From Akkermansia muciniphila (lineage in GTDB: Bacteria > Verrucomicrobiota > Verrucomicrobiia > Verrucomicrobiales > Verrucomicrobiaceae), in assembly GCA_945882215.1 (NCBI GenBank), contig CAMCWM010000001.1:123042-187041 (forward strand): a DNA stretch of 64,000 nt, written 5' to 3'. Positions 44,850-55,781 of the stretch are shown here, piece after piece; position 1 is the first letter of the stretch, and the number at the start of each line of letters is the position of its first letter. The position numbers and the translations under genes are program-made. The notes beneath the pieces were generated by a model. It saw nothing but the letters and a program-made list of their open reading frames with translations. It did no database searches and was not told the DNA's origin.

Positions 44850-47369
44850 ATGAAGCCGCCGCTCACCGCCCTGAAGCTCCTTTTGCTCATCGGCGCGATG
44901 CCGGTGGCAGGCGGCGTGCTGGCGGATGAACCGGCGTTTGCCAAAGGCGAGCCGAGTTTCCGCCGCCATGTGATTCCGCTGCTCGGGCGCGCGGGATGCA
45001 GCACGCGCGAGTGCCACGGCTCGTTCTCCGGGCAGGGTGGATTTCAGCTTTCGCTGTTCGGCTACGATTTCGACGCGGATCACAAAGAACTGACGCAGGA
45101 AACCGATGGCGGCGAGGGCGAGGCGCGGGTGAATCCGGTCGATGCCGCGAACAGCCTGCTCGTGACGAAGCCCACCGCGCAGGTGAAGCACAAGGGCAAG
45201 GAACGCTTCAAAAAAGATTCGTGGGAGCATCAGTTGCTGCAACGCTGGATCGCGGATGGCGCGAAGAACGATGAGGCGACGAGCGGCGAATTCGACCGCC
45301 TCGAAGTGCAGCCGCGTGAGATCGTGTTCAAAGCCAGGGGTGAAAAAACCCAGATCAAAGTGCTCGTGCATTGGAAGGGCGGCGAAAGCGAGGATGTGAC
45401 ACAGATCACGCGCTTCCGGACGAACGACGAATCCATCGCCACCATCTCCGAGACGGGTCTCGTTGAGTGCAAAAACAGCGGCGACACACATGTCGTGGCC
45501 TTTTACGACAACGGCGTCACTCCCATTCCGGTGATGCTGCCGGTGAGCGAGTTGGCAGGTGAAAAGTATCCGAATGTCCGCACGCCGACGAAGGTGGACG
45601 AGTTGATCGCCGCCAAACTGCGCAAACTCGGCATCGTGCCGTCGGAGCTGTGCAGCGACGCAGAGTTTTTGCGCCGTGCGAGCCTTGATGTTGCCGGAAC
45701 ATTGCCAACACTTGACGAAGTCACAAAATTCCTCGCCGACAAAGCACCTGACAAGCGCGTGAAGAAAATCGAGGAACTGCTCACTTCACCCGGTCATGCG
45801 GCGTGGTGGGCGACGAAGCTCTGCGACTTCACCGGCAACAGCGCGAAGCAGATCTTCAACGAGAGCGTGACCGAACTGAACGGCGACTTCTCGCGCCAGT
45901 GGTGGGAGTGGATCGAGCGGCGCATCGCGAATAACGAGCCGTATGACAAGCTCGCGGCCGGCATCATCCTGGCGACCAGCCGCAGCAAGCCCGACCAGTC
46001 CTACAAGGACTATGCGCTCGAAATGGCCTCGTATCTGCGGCGCGAGAATCCAGCGGACTTTGCCGCGCGCGAGACGATGCCGCACTACTGGGCGCGCAAG
46101 AACGTGCAGAAGCCGGAGGATCGTGCGTTGTCGTTTGCGCATGCATTCCTCGGCGTGCGCATCGAATGCGCGCAGTGTCACAAGCATCCTTTCGACCAGT
46201 GGACGAAGGCGGACTACGAGCAGTTCCAACAGTTCTTCGAGCCGCTGCGTTACGACAGTAATCTTCGCCGCGATCCCGTGGTCAATTACGTCACCGCCGT
46301 GAAGGAAGTGAGCAAAGTCGTCGGCACCGGCAAAGAAATGCAGATGCGCGAGGCCCAGAGCGCTGAAATCCGCCGCCGCATTGAAGCGGGCGAGCTCATC
46401 CCGATTCACGAGGTGTATGTCACCACGCGCAATCCACGCAACACCATCGCTCGGATGATGGACAACATGCGCGCCTACTCAGGCCGTGTGCTCACCCCGA
46501 AGCTGCTCGGCGGCGACCAGGTGCTGATCAAGGAATACGCCGATCCGCGCGAGCCGCTGATGCAATGGCTGCGCAGCAAGGACAATCCCTTCTTCGCCCG
46601 CGCCTTCGTGAACCGCGTGTGGGCCGCCTATTTTCATCGCGGCCTCGTCGAGCCTGCCGACGACATCAATCTCGCCAATCCGCCGGTGAATGCGGAGCTG
46701 ATGGACTACCTCGCCGGTGAATTCATCGCGCACGGCTACGACATGCGGCACCTTCACCGGCTCATTTTGACCAGCGACACCTACCAGCGCAGCTGGCGCC
46801 CGAATGCGACGAACGAACTCGACGAACGGAACTTCAGCCGCTTCGTGATGCGGCGTTTGCCTGCGGAAGTGCTGCTAGATGCGATGACAATGGCCACGGC
46901 AGCAGACGGAAAACAGCTCCCCTTTGCCAACGACACGAAAAATCGCGAGATCGGCCCGAATGTGGCCGCATTCGGCCTCGCGGAGGCATTTGCGGGCAAA
47001 AACATGCCGGACCACGCGCTGACGATTTTTGGCAAATCGGCCCGCGAGACGAACTGCGACTGCGAACGCGCCTCCGTGCCCACGCTGCTGCAATCCCTCT
47101 ACATGCGCAACGATCCCGAGATGCTCGCGCGCATCGAGAACCAGCGCGGAAGCACGCCCGCGTGGATCTCAGAGCTGCGCGCGGCAAAACAACTCCCCGA
47201 TGACAAAATGATTACTGAGACCTTCCTGCGCACGCTCAGCCGCCCACCCACGACGGAGGAACTGCAAAAGGCGCGCACCGACATCGATGCAGCATCTGAT
47301 CCGATCGACGGCCTGCGCGATCTGCTCTGGGCTTTGCTGAACACGCGCGAGTTTACCGTGAATCATTGA
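44850..47369 (+). CDS. Exported DUF1549/DUF1553 protein with an Ig-like (Big2) insert
   Basis: The 839-residue protein has the signal MKPPLTALKLLLLIGAMPVAGGVLA. The first Cys motif is C50-STRE-C55-H56 ('GRAGCSTRECHGSFSGQGGFQLSLFGYDFDADH'), spaced unlike CxxCH. A bacterial Ig-like segment follows at about 145-230 ('LEVQPREIVFKARGEKTQIKVLVHWKGGESEDVTQITRFRTNDESIATISETGLVECKNSGDTHVVAFYDN'). DUF1549 ('FLRRASLDVAGTLPTLDEV', 'VRIECAQCHKHPFDQWTKADYEQF') and DUF1553 ('ARAFVNRVWAAYFHRGLVEPADDINLANPPVNAELMDYLAGEFIAHGYDMRHLHRLIL') complete it. This subtype is usually paired with a DUF1501 gene, which follows 30 bp later. The exact process it serves is not established. Confidence 0.92.
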   Translation: MKPPLTALKLLLLIGAMPVAGGVLADEPAFAKGEPSFRRHVIPLLGRAGCSTRECHGSFSGQGGFQLSLFGYDFDADHKELTQETDGGEGEARVNPVDAANSLLVTKPTAQVKHKGKERFKKDSWEHQLLQRWIADGAKNDEATSGEFDRLEVQPREIVFKARGEKTQIKVLVHWKGGESEDVTQITRFRTNDESIATISETGLVECKNSGDTHVVAFYDNGVTPIPVMLPVSELAGEKYPNVRTPTKVDELIAAKLRKLGIVPSELCSDAEFLRRASLDVAGTLPTLDEVTKFLADKAPDKRVKKIEELLTSPGHAAWWATKLCDFTGNSAKQIFNESVTELNGDFSRQWWEWIERRIANNEPYDKLAAGIILATSRSKPDQSYKDYALEMASYLRRENPADFAARETMPHYWARKNVQKPEDRALSFAHAFLGVRIECAQCHKHPFDQWTKADYEQFQQFFEPLRYDSNLRRDPVVNYVTAVKEVSKVVGTGKEMQMREAQSAEIRRRIEAGELIPIHEVYVTTRNPRNTIARMMDNMRAYSGRVLTPKLLGGDQVLIKEYADPREPLMQWLRSKDNPFFARAFVNRVWAAYFHRGLVEPADDINLANPPVNAELMDYLAGEFIAHGYDMRHLHRLILTSDTYQRSWRPNATNELDERNFSRFVMRRLPAEVLLDAMTMATAADGKQLPFANDTKNREIGPNVAAFGLAEAFAGKNMPDHALTIFGKSARETNCDCERASVPTLLQSLYMRNDPEMLARIENQRGSTPAWISELRAAKQLPDDKMITETFLRTLSRPPTTEELQKARTDIDAASDPIDGLRDLLWALLNTREFTVNH

Positions 47370-47399
47370 TCTTCTCTTCAAACTCAACCGCAACACACC

Positions 47400-48698
47400 A
47401 TGAACCGTCTGCATCGTGATCCTTTTCTCCGCCGCGACTTTTTGCGCGTCGGATCGCTCGCCGGGATCGGTCTCGGCTTGTCGGAGTATCTTGCCCTCGC
47501 CGAAAGCGGCGGCGTGAACAGCAACGCAAAGGCCAAAGCGGCCATCTTTGTGCGTCTCGGCGGCGGGCCGAGCCACATGGACACCTTTGACCTCAAGCCC
47601 GGCGCGCCGGACACGCATCGCGGCGAGTTCAAGGAGATCGCCACCAACGTGCCCGGCATCCGCATCTGCGAGCATCTGCCGAAGCTGGCGCAGTGCGCGG
47701 ACAAATACGTCATCCTGCGCGGCGTGAGCCACAACCTCGCGGCGCATGAACTCGGTACGCAGTATCTCGGCACCGGCAACCGGCCCCTGCCCGCGCTGCG
47801 CTACCCGAACTACGGCGCGGTGATCTCGAAGGAACTCAAGGCGGCGATGGAGATTCCACCCTTCGTCTCGATTCCGGGCGAAAAAGAAGATGCCACGGGC
47901 TATCTCGGTGTCGAGTTCGGCCCGTTTGAGACGGGCGCGACACCGCAGGCCGGCAGGTCGATGGAGATTCGCGGGTTGTCGCTTGGTAAAGGCATCACGC
48001 TTGCCGATGTGGACCGCCGTCAGGACATGCTGCAGCGCTACGACCAGGCGTTTGGTGATTTCGCGCAGAAGGACAAGCTGCTGGCCGGCATGGAGCAGTT
48101 CAGCCAGCGCGCGTATGCGATGATGCGCTCCGAGCGCACACGCGATGCGTTCGATCTCGCGCGTGAATCGAGCTCAATCTCGGGCCTGTTCGGCACCGAG
48201 CCGTTCTCGCAGAGCTGCCTGCTCGCCACGCGCCTCGTCGAGGCCGGTGTGCGCTTTGTCACAGTCAATCTCACCGGCTGGGACACGCACACGGACAACT
48301 TCGGCCAGCTCAAAAACCGTCTGCTGCCCACACTCGACGCCGGATTGAGCGGTTTGTTCCTCGCATTGCATGAGAAGGGCCTGCTGGCCTCCACGTCGGT
48401 CTTCGTCACCGGTGAGTTCGGCCGCACACCGATCATCAACGCCCGTGGCGGCCGCGATCACTGGCCGCGTGCCATGTGCTGCCTCTTCGCTGGCGGCGGC
48501 ATCGCCGGTGGCCGCGTGATCGGCGAGTCCGACGCCAAAGGCGAAGGCCCGAAGGACAAAGGCATCACGCCCGACGACGTCGCGGCCACCTTTTACCAGT
48601 CTCTCGGTATCGACCCGCATAAAGAATACCAAACCCCGACCGGACGGCCGATGCAGATCGTCCGCAACGGCACGCCGATTCGTGAGGTGTTGGGTTGA
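47400..48698 (+). CDS. Tat-exported DUF1501 protein
   Basis: The 432-residue protein has the Tat signal 'PFLRRDFLRVGSLAGIGLGLSEYLALAES'. DUF1501 motifs: 'KAAIFVRLGGGPSHMDTFDLKPGAPDTHRGEFKEIATNVPGIRICEHLPKLAQCADKYVILRGVSHNLAAHELGTQYL', 'FVTVNLTGWDTHTDNFGQLKN', 'VFVTGEFGRTPIINARGGRDHWPRAMCCLFAGGGIAGGRVIGESDAKGE' and a terminal 'YQTPTGRPMQIVRNGTPIREV'. It has the alkaline-phosphatase/sulfatase-like core typical of the family and is the intact partner of the preceding DUF1549/1553 gene. Compare the other pair at 38.9-43.2 kb, which is split by the four-helix cassette. Confidence 0.92.
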   Translation: MNRLHRDPFLRRDFLRVGSLAGIGLGLSEYLALAESGGVNSNAKAKAAIFVRLGGGPSHMDTFDLKPGAPDTHRGEFKEIATNVPGIRICEHLPKLAQCADKYVILRGVSHNLAAHELGTQYLGTGNRPLPALRYPNYGAVISKELKAAMEIPPFVSIPGEKEDATGYLGVEFGPFETGATPQAGRSMEIRGLSLGKGITLADVDRRQDMLQRYDQAFGDFAQKDKLLAGMEQFSQRAYAMMRSERTRDAFDLARESSSISGLFGTEPFSQSCLLATRLVEAGVRFVTVNLTGWDTHTDNFGQLKNRLLPTLDAGLSGLFLALHEKGLLASTSVFVTGEFGRTPIINARGGRDHWPRAMCCLFAGGGIAGGRVIGESDAKGEGPKDKGITPDDVAATFYQSLGIDPHKEYQTPTGRPMQIVRNGTPIREVLG

Positions 48699-48728
48699 TC
48701 GGCCGCCTCAACTCCATCCGCGTTCAAC

Positions 48729-50039
48729 ATGAAACACTGGCCATTATTCTTCATCATAGCGACCACTCTCATGGCCGCAGACACGCAAAACTGGCCGCAG
48801 TATCGTGGCGCAAACTCAGATGGACTCGGCGAGGGCGCGACACTGCCGGAGACGTGGAGCGAGACGGAGAATGTGGTGTGGAAGGTGAAAGTGCCGGGCT
48901 GGGGCTGGTCATCGCCGATTGTGTGGGGCGACAAGATTTTTGTGACCTCGGCGGTGGGGGAGAAGGAACTGCCGACGCCGCATGTGGGCGGTTATCCAGG
49001 TGGGCATGTCGGTACCGGCGAGGTGCATCGCTGGATGCTTTACTGCCTCGATTTCGAGACTGGAAAAATCCTGTGGGAGTTCGAGGCGCACCAAGGCATC
49101 CCGCCGCAGATGCGACACCCGCGCAATTCCTTCGCCTCAGAGACACCCGTGACAGACGGCGAGCGCGTGTATGCCTGGTTTGCGAACATCGGCCTCTTTT
49201 GCTGCGACATGAACGGCAAGAAACTTTGGGAGCGCCGCTGGCCGAGCTACCCGATGCGCGATGGCTGGAACACCGGCACCTCGCCCGAGCTGCACGGCGG
49301 GCGCGTCTTCATTCAGAACGACAACGATCAGGAATCCTGGCTCGAAACGGTGGACAAACTCACGGGCAAGACGCTCTGGCGTGTGCCACGCGATGAGCGC
49401 AGCACCTGGTCCACGCCGTATGTGTGGGAAAGCGGGCAGCGCACCGAGTTGGTGACCATCGGCATGAAAAAGATCCGCTCCTATGCGCCGGAGGACGGCG
49501 CGTTGCTGTGGGAAATCAGCGGCACCGCCGGTTTGGTGAGCCAGATCCCGATGTCGAAGCACGGACTGCTCTATGCGGGTGCCGGTTATCATTATGGACC
49601 GCTTTATGCGATCAAACCCGGCGCGAAGGGTGACATCACGCTGCAAGGCGACGCAACGAGCAATGAGTTCATCGCGTGGTCGCAGAAGCGCGGCTCCAGC
49701 ATCCATCCTGGCTACCTCATCAGCGGCGACCGGCTCTTCGTCTGCTACGACTCCGGCCTGCTCGGCTGCTTCAACGCGAAGACCGGAGAGGAGATCATCG
49801 CCAAGCAGCGGCTGAACACGAAGGGCGGCCGCTTTTACGCCTCGCCCTGGGCCTACAATGGCCGCGTCTTCATGCTGAACGAAAATGGCGACACTTGGGT
49901 GATCGAAGACAGCTCCGAATACAAACTCGTGCGCAAGAACTCCCTCGGCGACGTCGCCTGGGCCACACCGGCCATCGCACGCGGCAGTTTGTTCATCCGC
50001 ACTTTCTCGTCGCTGTTTCGCATCCAAAACAAAAAGTGA
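48729..50039 (+). CDS. Exported PQQ-binding-like beta-propeller protein
   Basis: The 436-residue protein has the short signal MKHWPLFFIIATTLMAA followed by the family opener 'DTQNWPQYRGANSDGLGEGATLPETWSETENVVWKVKVPGWGWSSPIVWGDKIFV'. Propeller strands recur: 'LYCLDFETGKILWEFEAH', 'LFCCDMNGKKLWERRW', 'LETVDKLTGKTLWRVP' and 'LGCFNAKTGEEIIAKQ'. These repeats are like those of BamB and quinoprotein dehydrogenases. The Cys pair and PQQ-contacting residues of true alcohol dehydrogenases are not seen, so catalysis is uncertain. It follows the DUF1501 gene by 30 bp and has a shorter paralogue two genes downstream. Confidence 0.88.
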   Translation: MKHWPLFFIIATTLMAADTQNWPQYRGANSDGLGEGATLPETWSETENVVWKVKVPGWGWSSPIVWGDKIFVTSAVGEKELPTPHVGGYPGGHVGTGEVHRWMLYCLDFETGKILWEFEAHQGIPPQMRHPRNSFASETPVTDGERVYAWFANIGLFCCDMNGKKLWERRWPSYPMRDGWNTGTSPELHGGRVFIQNDNDQESWLETVDKLTGKTLWRVPRDERSTWSTPYVWESGQRTELVTIGMKKIRSYAPEDGALLWEISGTAGLVSQIPMSKHGLLYAGAGYHYGPLYAIKPGAKGDITLQGDATSNEFIAWSQKRGSSIHPGYLISGDRLFVCYDSGLLGCFNAKTGEEIIAKQRLNTKGGRFYASPWAYNGRVFMLNENGDTWVIEDSSEYKLVRKNSLGDVAWATPAIARGSLFIRTFSSLFRIQNKK

Positions 50040-50045
50040 CCCGCC

Positions 50046-50657
50046 ATGAACCTTCCGCGCATTCTCCTCATTTGGGCGGCCACCAGCGCCATGCTGCTTG
50101 CCCAGGAATCGACCACGCTCAAAGTCGTGAAGGATCGCGCCGAACGCGGCACGCTGAGTGATCAGCGCCAGCTTGTGCGCGGCGACACGGGCAAGTGGAA
50201 CGACGCTGCCACGCTGCAACATGCTCCGCCGCTTGCGCAGAAACCGCAAGGCATGTCGCTCGACGACTGGTCGGAGCAGTTGATGGAGAACAAACCGCAA
50301 ACCACCGCCATTGACGACAACTGGCTCATCTTCCGCACTCGCCAGCTCGACGACAACGACCGCGTGTGGGTCGAAAAGATCGAGCGCAGTGGCAATGAGT
50401 TCACCATCACGATGCACGAGGCCATCTGGCAGGGGAACTACTTCAAAACCTTCACCTGGTATGAAGTCACCGCCGTGAACCTCGGCAAGCTCCCAGCGGG
50501 CGACTACACCGTGAAGTGGATTGTTAAACCGCTTACCTTCAAACAACTCGAAAAGCCCCGCGAAGCCCAGAACAACTACCAGACGAACTGGCCGACGGAC
50601 GATCAACCAGGCAGCAGCAAACCCGTAGAATTGAAGGCCAGCTTTTCGGTTCGTTGA
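50046..50657 (+). CDS. Exported protein of unknown function between two propeller genes
   Basis: The 203-residue protein has the signal MNLPRILLIWAATSAMLLAQ. I do not recognise the family. The body is polar with 'AIDDNWLIFRTRQLDDNDRVWVEKIERSGNEFTITMHEAIWQGNYFKTFTWYEVTAVNLGKLPAGDYTVKWIVKPLTFKQLEKP', which suggests a beta-sandwich (the 'LPAGDYTVKW' strand is common in Ig-like/DUF folds). It sits 6 bp after one PQQ-type propeller gene and 19 bp before its paralogue, so the three very likely form one transcript. Confidence 0.7.
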   Translation: MNLPRILLIWAATSAMLLAQESTTLKVVKDRAERGTLSDQRQLVRGDTGKWNDAATLQHAPPLAQKPQGMSLDDWSEQLMENKPQTTAIDDNWLIFRTRQLDDNDRVWVEKIERSGNEFTITMHEAIWQGNYFKTFTWYEVTAVNLGKLPAGDYTVKWIVKPLTFKQLEKPREAQNNYQTNWPTDDQPGSSKPVELKASFSVR

Positions 50658-50676
50658 CGTTTTAACTCCACACACT

Positions 50677-51936
50677 ATGCGCCTGTTCCTTTTTCTCTTC
50701 ATCTCCATCAGCCTCCACGCCGCCGACTGGCCGCAGTTTCGCGGTCCCACTGGCGATGGCGTCACCACGGACACGAATCTGCCGCTGACGTGGAGCGAGA
50801 AGGAAAATCTCGTCTGGCGCACGGAGCTGCCGGGACCGGGTTCGTCGAGTCCGGTCATCGCGGGGGATAAAATCTTCCTCACCAGCTACAGCGGCTACGG
50901 GATCGACGTGAAGGAGCCTGGCGACATGGCGAAGCTCAAACGCCATGCTTTGTGTCTCGACAAGAAGACCGGCAAAATCCTGTGGAATCACGAGATCACG
51001 ACCGATCTGCCGAACAAGCCCTACACCGGCACTTACATCACCACGCACGGCTACGCGTCGAGTTCGGCCGTCACGGATGGCAAGGGTGTCTTCTTCTTCA
51101 TGGCGAACGCGGGCGTGTTTGCCTACACCGTGGATGGAAAACCGGTTTGGAACGTCAGCGTCGGCGAAAAGGCTCACGACTGGGGCGTCGGCTCATCGCC
51201 CATTCTTTATGGCGAGCTGCTGATCGTGAACGCCGCGCTCGAAAGCAATCAACTTGTCGCTTTGGACCGCAAAACAGGCAAAACCGTGTGGAGCGCCACC
51301 GGCTTCCCCGCGTCCTGGAACACGCCCACCATCGTGAAGGTTGATGGACACGACGAACTCGTCGTGAACTCCAACGGCAAGCTGCGTGCCTTTGATCCGA
51401 AGGACGGCAATGAACTGTGGTTCTGCAACAGCATCAAAGCCGCCGAGCTTTGCCCCAGCGTCGTCGCGCATGACGGCGTCATCTTTATCATCGGGCATCC
51501 CGGAGGCCAAAGTCAGGCCGTCAAAGCCGGTGGTAAAGGAGATGTGAGCGCCACGAACATCCTCTGGCAGGCGCAGAAGGGCAGCAACGTTGGCTCGCCA
51601 GTTTACAAGGACGGTCATCTCTACTTCATCAACGACTCACGTGGCGTCGCCACCTGCCTTGATGCCAAGACGGGTGCGGTCGTGTATGAGCAGCCGCTCG
51701 CGTCACGCCAGAAGCGCGACCGCTGGTATTCCACGCCGCTGCTTGCCGGAGACAAAATGTACTGCGTGGGCCGCGAGACCGGCACCTACGTCATTGCCGC
51801 CAAGCCGCAGTTCGAACTCCTCGCCACCAACGTCATCTCCGGTGACGACAGCATCAGCAACGCCAGCCCCGCCGTGTCAGACGGCCAGATTTTCCTCCGT
51901 TCGAACAAATACGCTTACTGCTTTGGCAAAAAGTGA
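50677..51936 (+). CDS. Exported PQQ-binding-like beta-propeller protein (paralogue)
   Basis: The 419-residue protein has the signal MRLFLFLFISISLHA and opener 'ADWPQFRGPTGDGVTTDTNLPLTWSEKENLVWRTELPGPGSSSPVIAGDKIFLTSYSGYG'. Repeats: 'ALCLDKKTGKILWNHEI', 'VFAYTVDGKPVWNVSV', 'LVALDRKTGKTVWSATG', 'LRAFDPKDGNELWFC' and 'ATCLDAKTGAVVYEQPL'. It resembles the propeller protein at 48.7 kb in layout and opener, so the two likely arose by duplication. It is probably exported and may be part of the same polysaccharide or alcohol oxidation set as the DUF1549/1501 proteins; the substrate is unknown. The stop overlaps the AlkD start (GTGA). Confidence 0.88.
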   Translation: MRLFLFLFISISLHAADWPQFRGPTGDGVTTDTNLPLTWSEKENLVWRTELPGPGSSSPVIAGDKIFLTSYSGYGIDVKEPGDMAKLKRHALCLDKKTGKILWNHEITTDLPNKPYTGTYITTHGYASSSAVTDGKGVFFFMANAGVFAYTVDGKPVWNVSVGEKAHDWGVGSSPILYGELLIVNAALESNQLVALDRKTGKTVWSATGFPASWNTPTIVKVDGHDELVVNSNGKLRAFDPKDGNELWFCNSIKAAELCPSVVAHDGVIFIIGHPGGQSQAVKAGGKGDVSATNILWQAQKGSNVGSPVYKDGHLYFINDSRGVATCLDAKTGAVVYEQPLASRQKRDRWYSTPLLAGDKMYCVGRETGTYVIAAKPQFELLATNVISGDDSISNASPAVSDGQIFLRSNKYAYCFGKK

Positions 51937-52640
51937 CTCTCGATGAAACCATGAAGCTGCTCGAATCCAAGGGCAGCGAGCAGACTCGGAAGACTTTCCG
52001 ACGCCATGGGGCGCCGGAGTCGATGTTTGGGGTCAAGGTGGGTGATTTGAAGCCCATCGCGAAGTTGATCAAAGGCGATCAAGGGCTGGCGATGGAGCTT
52101 TATGCCACCGGGAACAGCGATGCGATGTATCTGGCCGGATTGGTGGCGGATGGGGCGAAGATGAAGCGGGCGGATCTCGATCGCTGGGCGAAACAGGCCA
52201 CCTGGCAGATGATTTCTGGTTCCACGGTGCCGTGGGTGGCTTCGGAGCATCCGGAAGCTGTCGGGATGGCGCTGAAGTGGATCGATTCGCTCAAAGAAGA
52301 GATCGCGGTGGCGGGCTGGGCCACGCTTTCGTCCGTGGTGAGCGTGTGGCCGGATGAAAAGCTGCCGCTGAAGCAACTCAATGCCTTGTTGAAGCAGGTG
52401 GTGAAGTCGATCCACGCCGCTCCGAACCGCGTGCGCTATGCGATGAACAACTTCATCATCTGCTGCGGCACCTATGTCGCTCCGCTGGCGGACAAGGCTG
52501 TCACCGCCGCTCGAAAGATGGGACGTGTCGAAGTGGACATGGGCAACACCGACTGCCAGGTGCCGGATGCGGAGTCTTACATCATCAAAAGCCGTCGTGG
52601 CCTGCCGGTGGCTCCGAAGCGCAAGACGACGCGGTGCTGA
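51933..52640 (+). CDS. DNA alkylation repair protein, AlkD family
   Basis: AlkD excises bulky or positively charged alkyl bases without base flipping. The 235-residue HEAT-like helical protein has 'MFGVKVGDLKPIAKLIKGDQGLAMELYATGNSDAMYLAGLVADGAKM', 'WQMISGSTVPWVASEHP' and 'SIHAAPNRVRYAMNNFIICCGTYV'. These fit the AlkD/DUF-type variant seen in many environmental bacteria. The start is a GTG overlapping the previous stop (GTGA); an ATG at 51951 is the alternative. Its place at the end of the propeller operon may be accidental co-transcription. Catalytic Trp/Asp positions were not mapped with certainty. Confidence 0.85.
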   Translation: MTLDETMKLLESKGSEQTRKTFRRHGAPESMFGVKVGDLKPIAKLIKGDQGLAMELYATGNSDAMYLAGLVADGAKMKRADLDRWAKQATWQMISGSTVPWVASEHPEAVGMALKWIDSLKEEIAVAGWATLSSVVSVWPDEKLPLKQLNALLKQVVKSIHAAPNRVRYAMNNFIICCGTYVAPLADKAVTAARKMGRVEVDMGNTDCQVPDAESYIIKSRRGLPVAPKRKTTRC

Positions 52641-52695
52641 CCGTAGCAGGAGTTTTCCAACTCGTGCATCCACGGGCTAGAAAGCCCGTGCCACG
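52641..52695. repeat. Two adjacent hairpins in the AlkD-esterase gap (REP-like)
   Basis: GAGTT-TTCC-AACTC (52650-52663) is followed by CACGGGCT-AGAA-AGCCCGTG (52671-52690), a perfect 8-bp stem extended by CGTG/CACG (52663-52666 and 52692-52695). The opening CCGTAGCAGG resembles CGTAGCGG at 34.06 kb, also next to a GAGTT-type hairpin. It may serve as a terminator after alkD and/or be a dispersed repeat. Confidence 0.5.
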
Positions 52696-52710
52696 TCGTT
52701 CAAGACCATC

Positions 52711-53580
<870 letters not shown>

Positions 53581-53607
53581 ATCGGCGTCATCTGCGAAAT
53601 CTGCGGA

Positions 53608-54072
53608 CTATTCCCCAATCCACACCGGTGTTCCCACCGGCACGAGATCGAACAGCTCGATCACCTCACGGTTCCGCATGCGCACGCAACCGTGGCTGCC
53701 GGGCCTGCCGATGCCGTTCTCGTCGTTCGTTCCATGAATGTAAATGTAGCGCTGGAACGTGTTCGCATTGCGCGGCTCCAGCCCATGCAGCCAGAGGATG
53801 CGGGTGAGCACGAAGTCGGACTTCGTGTCCATGCCCGGCGTCCACATGCCCATGGGCTGCCGTGATTTGAAAATCGTGCAGCACTCCGCTCCGTCGCCAT
53901 GCTTCTCCTTCACCACGAAGCAGCCCAGCGGCGTCTTGTTGCTGCCTTCGGTGAACCCGATGCCGAACTTCGACGTGGAGCAGGCCCACTCACGCACGAT
54001 CCGATGCCCGTCGAACAACCGCAAGCGCTGCGTGCCGATGCTGACTTCGAGGCGTGGGTTCGTGAGGTTCAT
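53608..54072 (-). CDS. L,D-transpeptidase (YkuD domain)
   Basis: The 154-residue protein is essentially a bare YkuD domain: '[51 protein letters not shown]', H113 in 'IYIHGTND' and the catalytic '[13 protein letters not shown]' with Cys129. It would form 3-3 crosslinks in peptidoglycan or attach proteins to it. No signal peptide is visible from the chosen ATG (54072), which is odd for an enzyme of the periplasm. Short relatives in other bacteria are similar. Its ATG overlaps the stop of the macrodomain gene (ATGA). Confidence 0.9.
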   Translation of the reverse strand: MNLTNPRLEVSIGTQRLRLFDGHRIVREWACSTSKFGIGFTEGSNKTPLGCFVVKEKHGDGAECCTIFKSRQPMGMWTPGMDTKSDFVLTRILWLHGLEPRNANTFQRYIYIHGTNDENGIGRPGSHGCVRMRNREVIELFDLVPVGTPVWIGE

Positions 54073-54584
54073 GCAGTCTTCTGGCTCAACAGCTTCTCGT
54101 AACGGAGCCGATCCGTCTCCGAGAAGCAACAAAAGATGATCCTGCGCAGCGATGAAGGTGCTGCGAAGAATTCACGCACGGCACCGACGGCGATTACCGC
54201 CGCATCATCCGCTGGATAGCCGTAAACACCGGTCGAGATGCACGGGAAGGCGATGCTTTGCAGTCCGTGTTCTACGGCGATTTGAAGCGAGTTTCGGTAG
54301 CACGAGCGCAGCAGCTCCGTCTCGCGCTTGCCGCCATCCACCCAAATCGGTCCGACGGTGTGGATGACATGCCTCGCTTTGAGACGATAGCCCTGCGTGA
54401 TCTTGGCCTCACCGGTGCGGCAACCGTTCAGCATGCGGCATTCCGCCAGCAGTTCAGGTCCTGCCGCACGATGGATCGCCCCATCGACACCACCACCCCC
54501 GAGCAGTGATGAATTGGCCGCATTGACGATGGCATCCACGTCGAGCGTGGTGATGTCCGCACGGATGGCCTCCAGGGTGGTCAT
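54069..54584 (-). CDS. Macrodomain protein (ADP-ribose / O-acetyl-ADP-ribose deacetylase, YmdB-like)
   Basis: The protein has 171 residues from the ATG at 54584; the track's 54680 start adds an unlikely Lys/Cys-rich leader. Macrodomain motifs: '[39 protein letters not shown]', '[25 protein letters not shown]' and '[19 protein letters not shown]'. These match YmdB/MacroD-type hydrolases that remove ADP-ribose from proteins or deacetylate O-acetyl-ADP-ribose. The gene is translationally coupled to the L,D-transpeptidase gene. No toxin-like ADP-ribosyltransferase is adjacent. Confidence 0.92.
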   Translation of the reverse strand: MTTLEAIRADITTLDVDAIVNAANSSLLGGGGVDGAIHRAAGPELLAECRMLNGCRTGEAKITQGYRLKARHVIHTVGPIWVDGGKRETELLRSCYRNSLQIAVEHGLQSIAFPCISTGVYGYPADDAAVIAVGAVREFFAAPSSLRRIIFCCFSETDRLRYEKLLSQKTA

Positions 54585-54697
54585 GGAGGCTGATTTCAGC
54601 CGGAGAAGTGCTTTCAGGCAAGCACCTTTCCCGTCCTTGCATCCGGCCCGCTTGCTCGTAGTATCGCGGCCCTTTTTCAACCCCCAAACCTGATACC

Positions 54698-55723
<1,026 letters not shown>

Positions 55724-55752
55724 ATAGTTCCAGTCCAAACAGACAAGTGCTA

Positions 55753-55770
55753 TTGCCATGTTGTTGGCAA
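55753..55770. terminator. Hairpin between asd and the convergent FecR gene
   Basis: TTGCCA-TGTTGT-TGGCAA is a perfect 6-bp stem, with further pairing outward (GCT/AGC, ACAG/CTGT). It lies in the 58-bp gap between two convergent genes, and no T-run follows on the plus strand within a few bases. It is a weak terminator candidate. Confidence 0.3.
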
Positions 55771-55781
55771 AGCCTGTCAGT

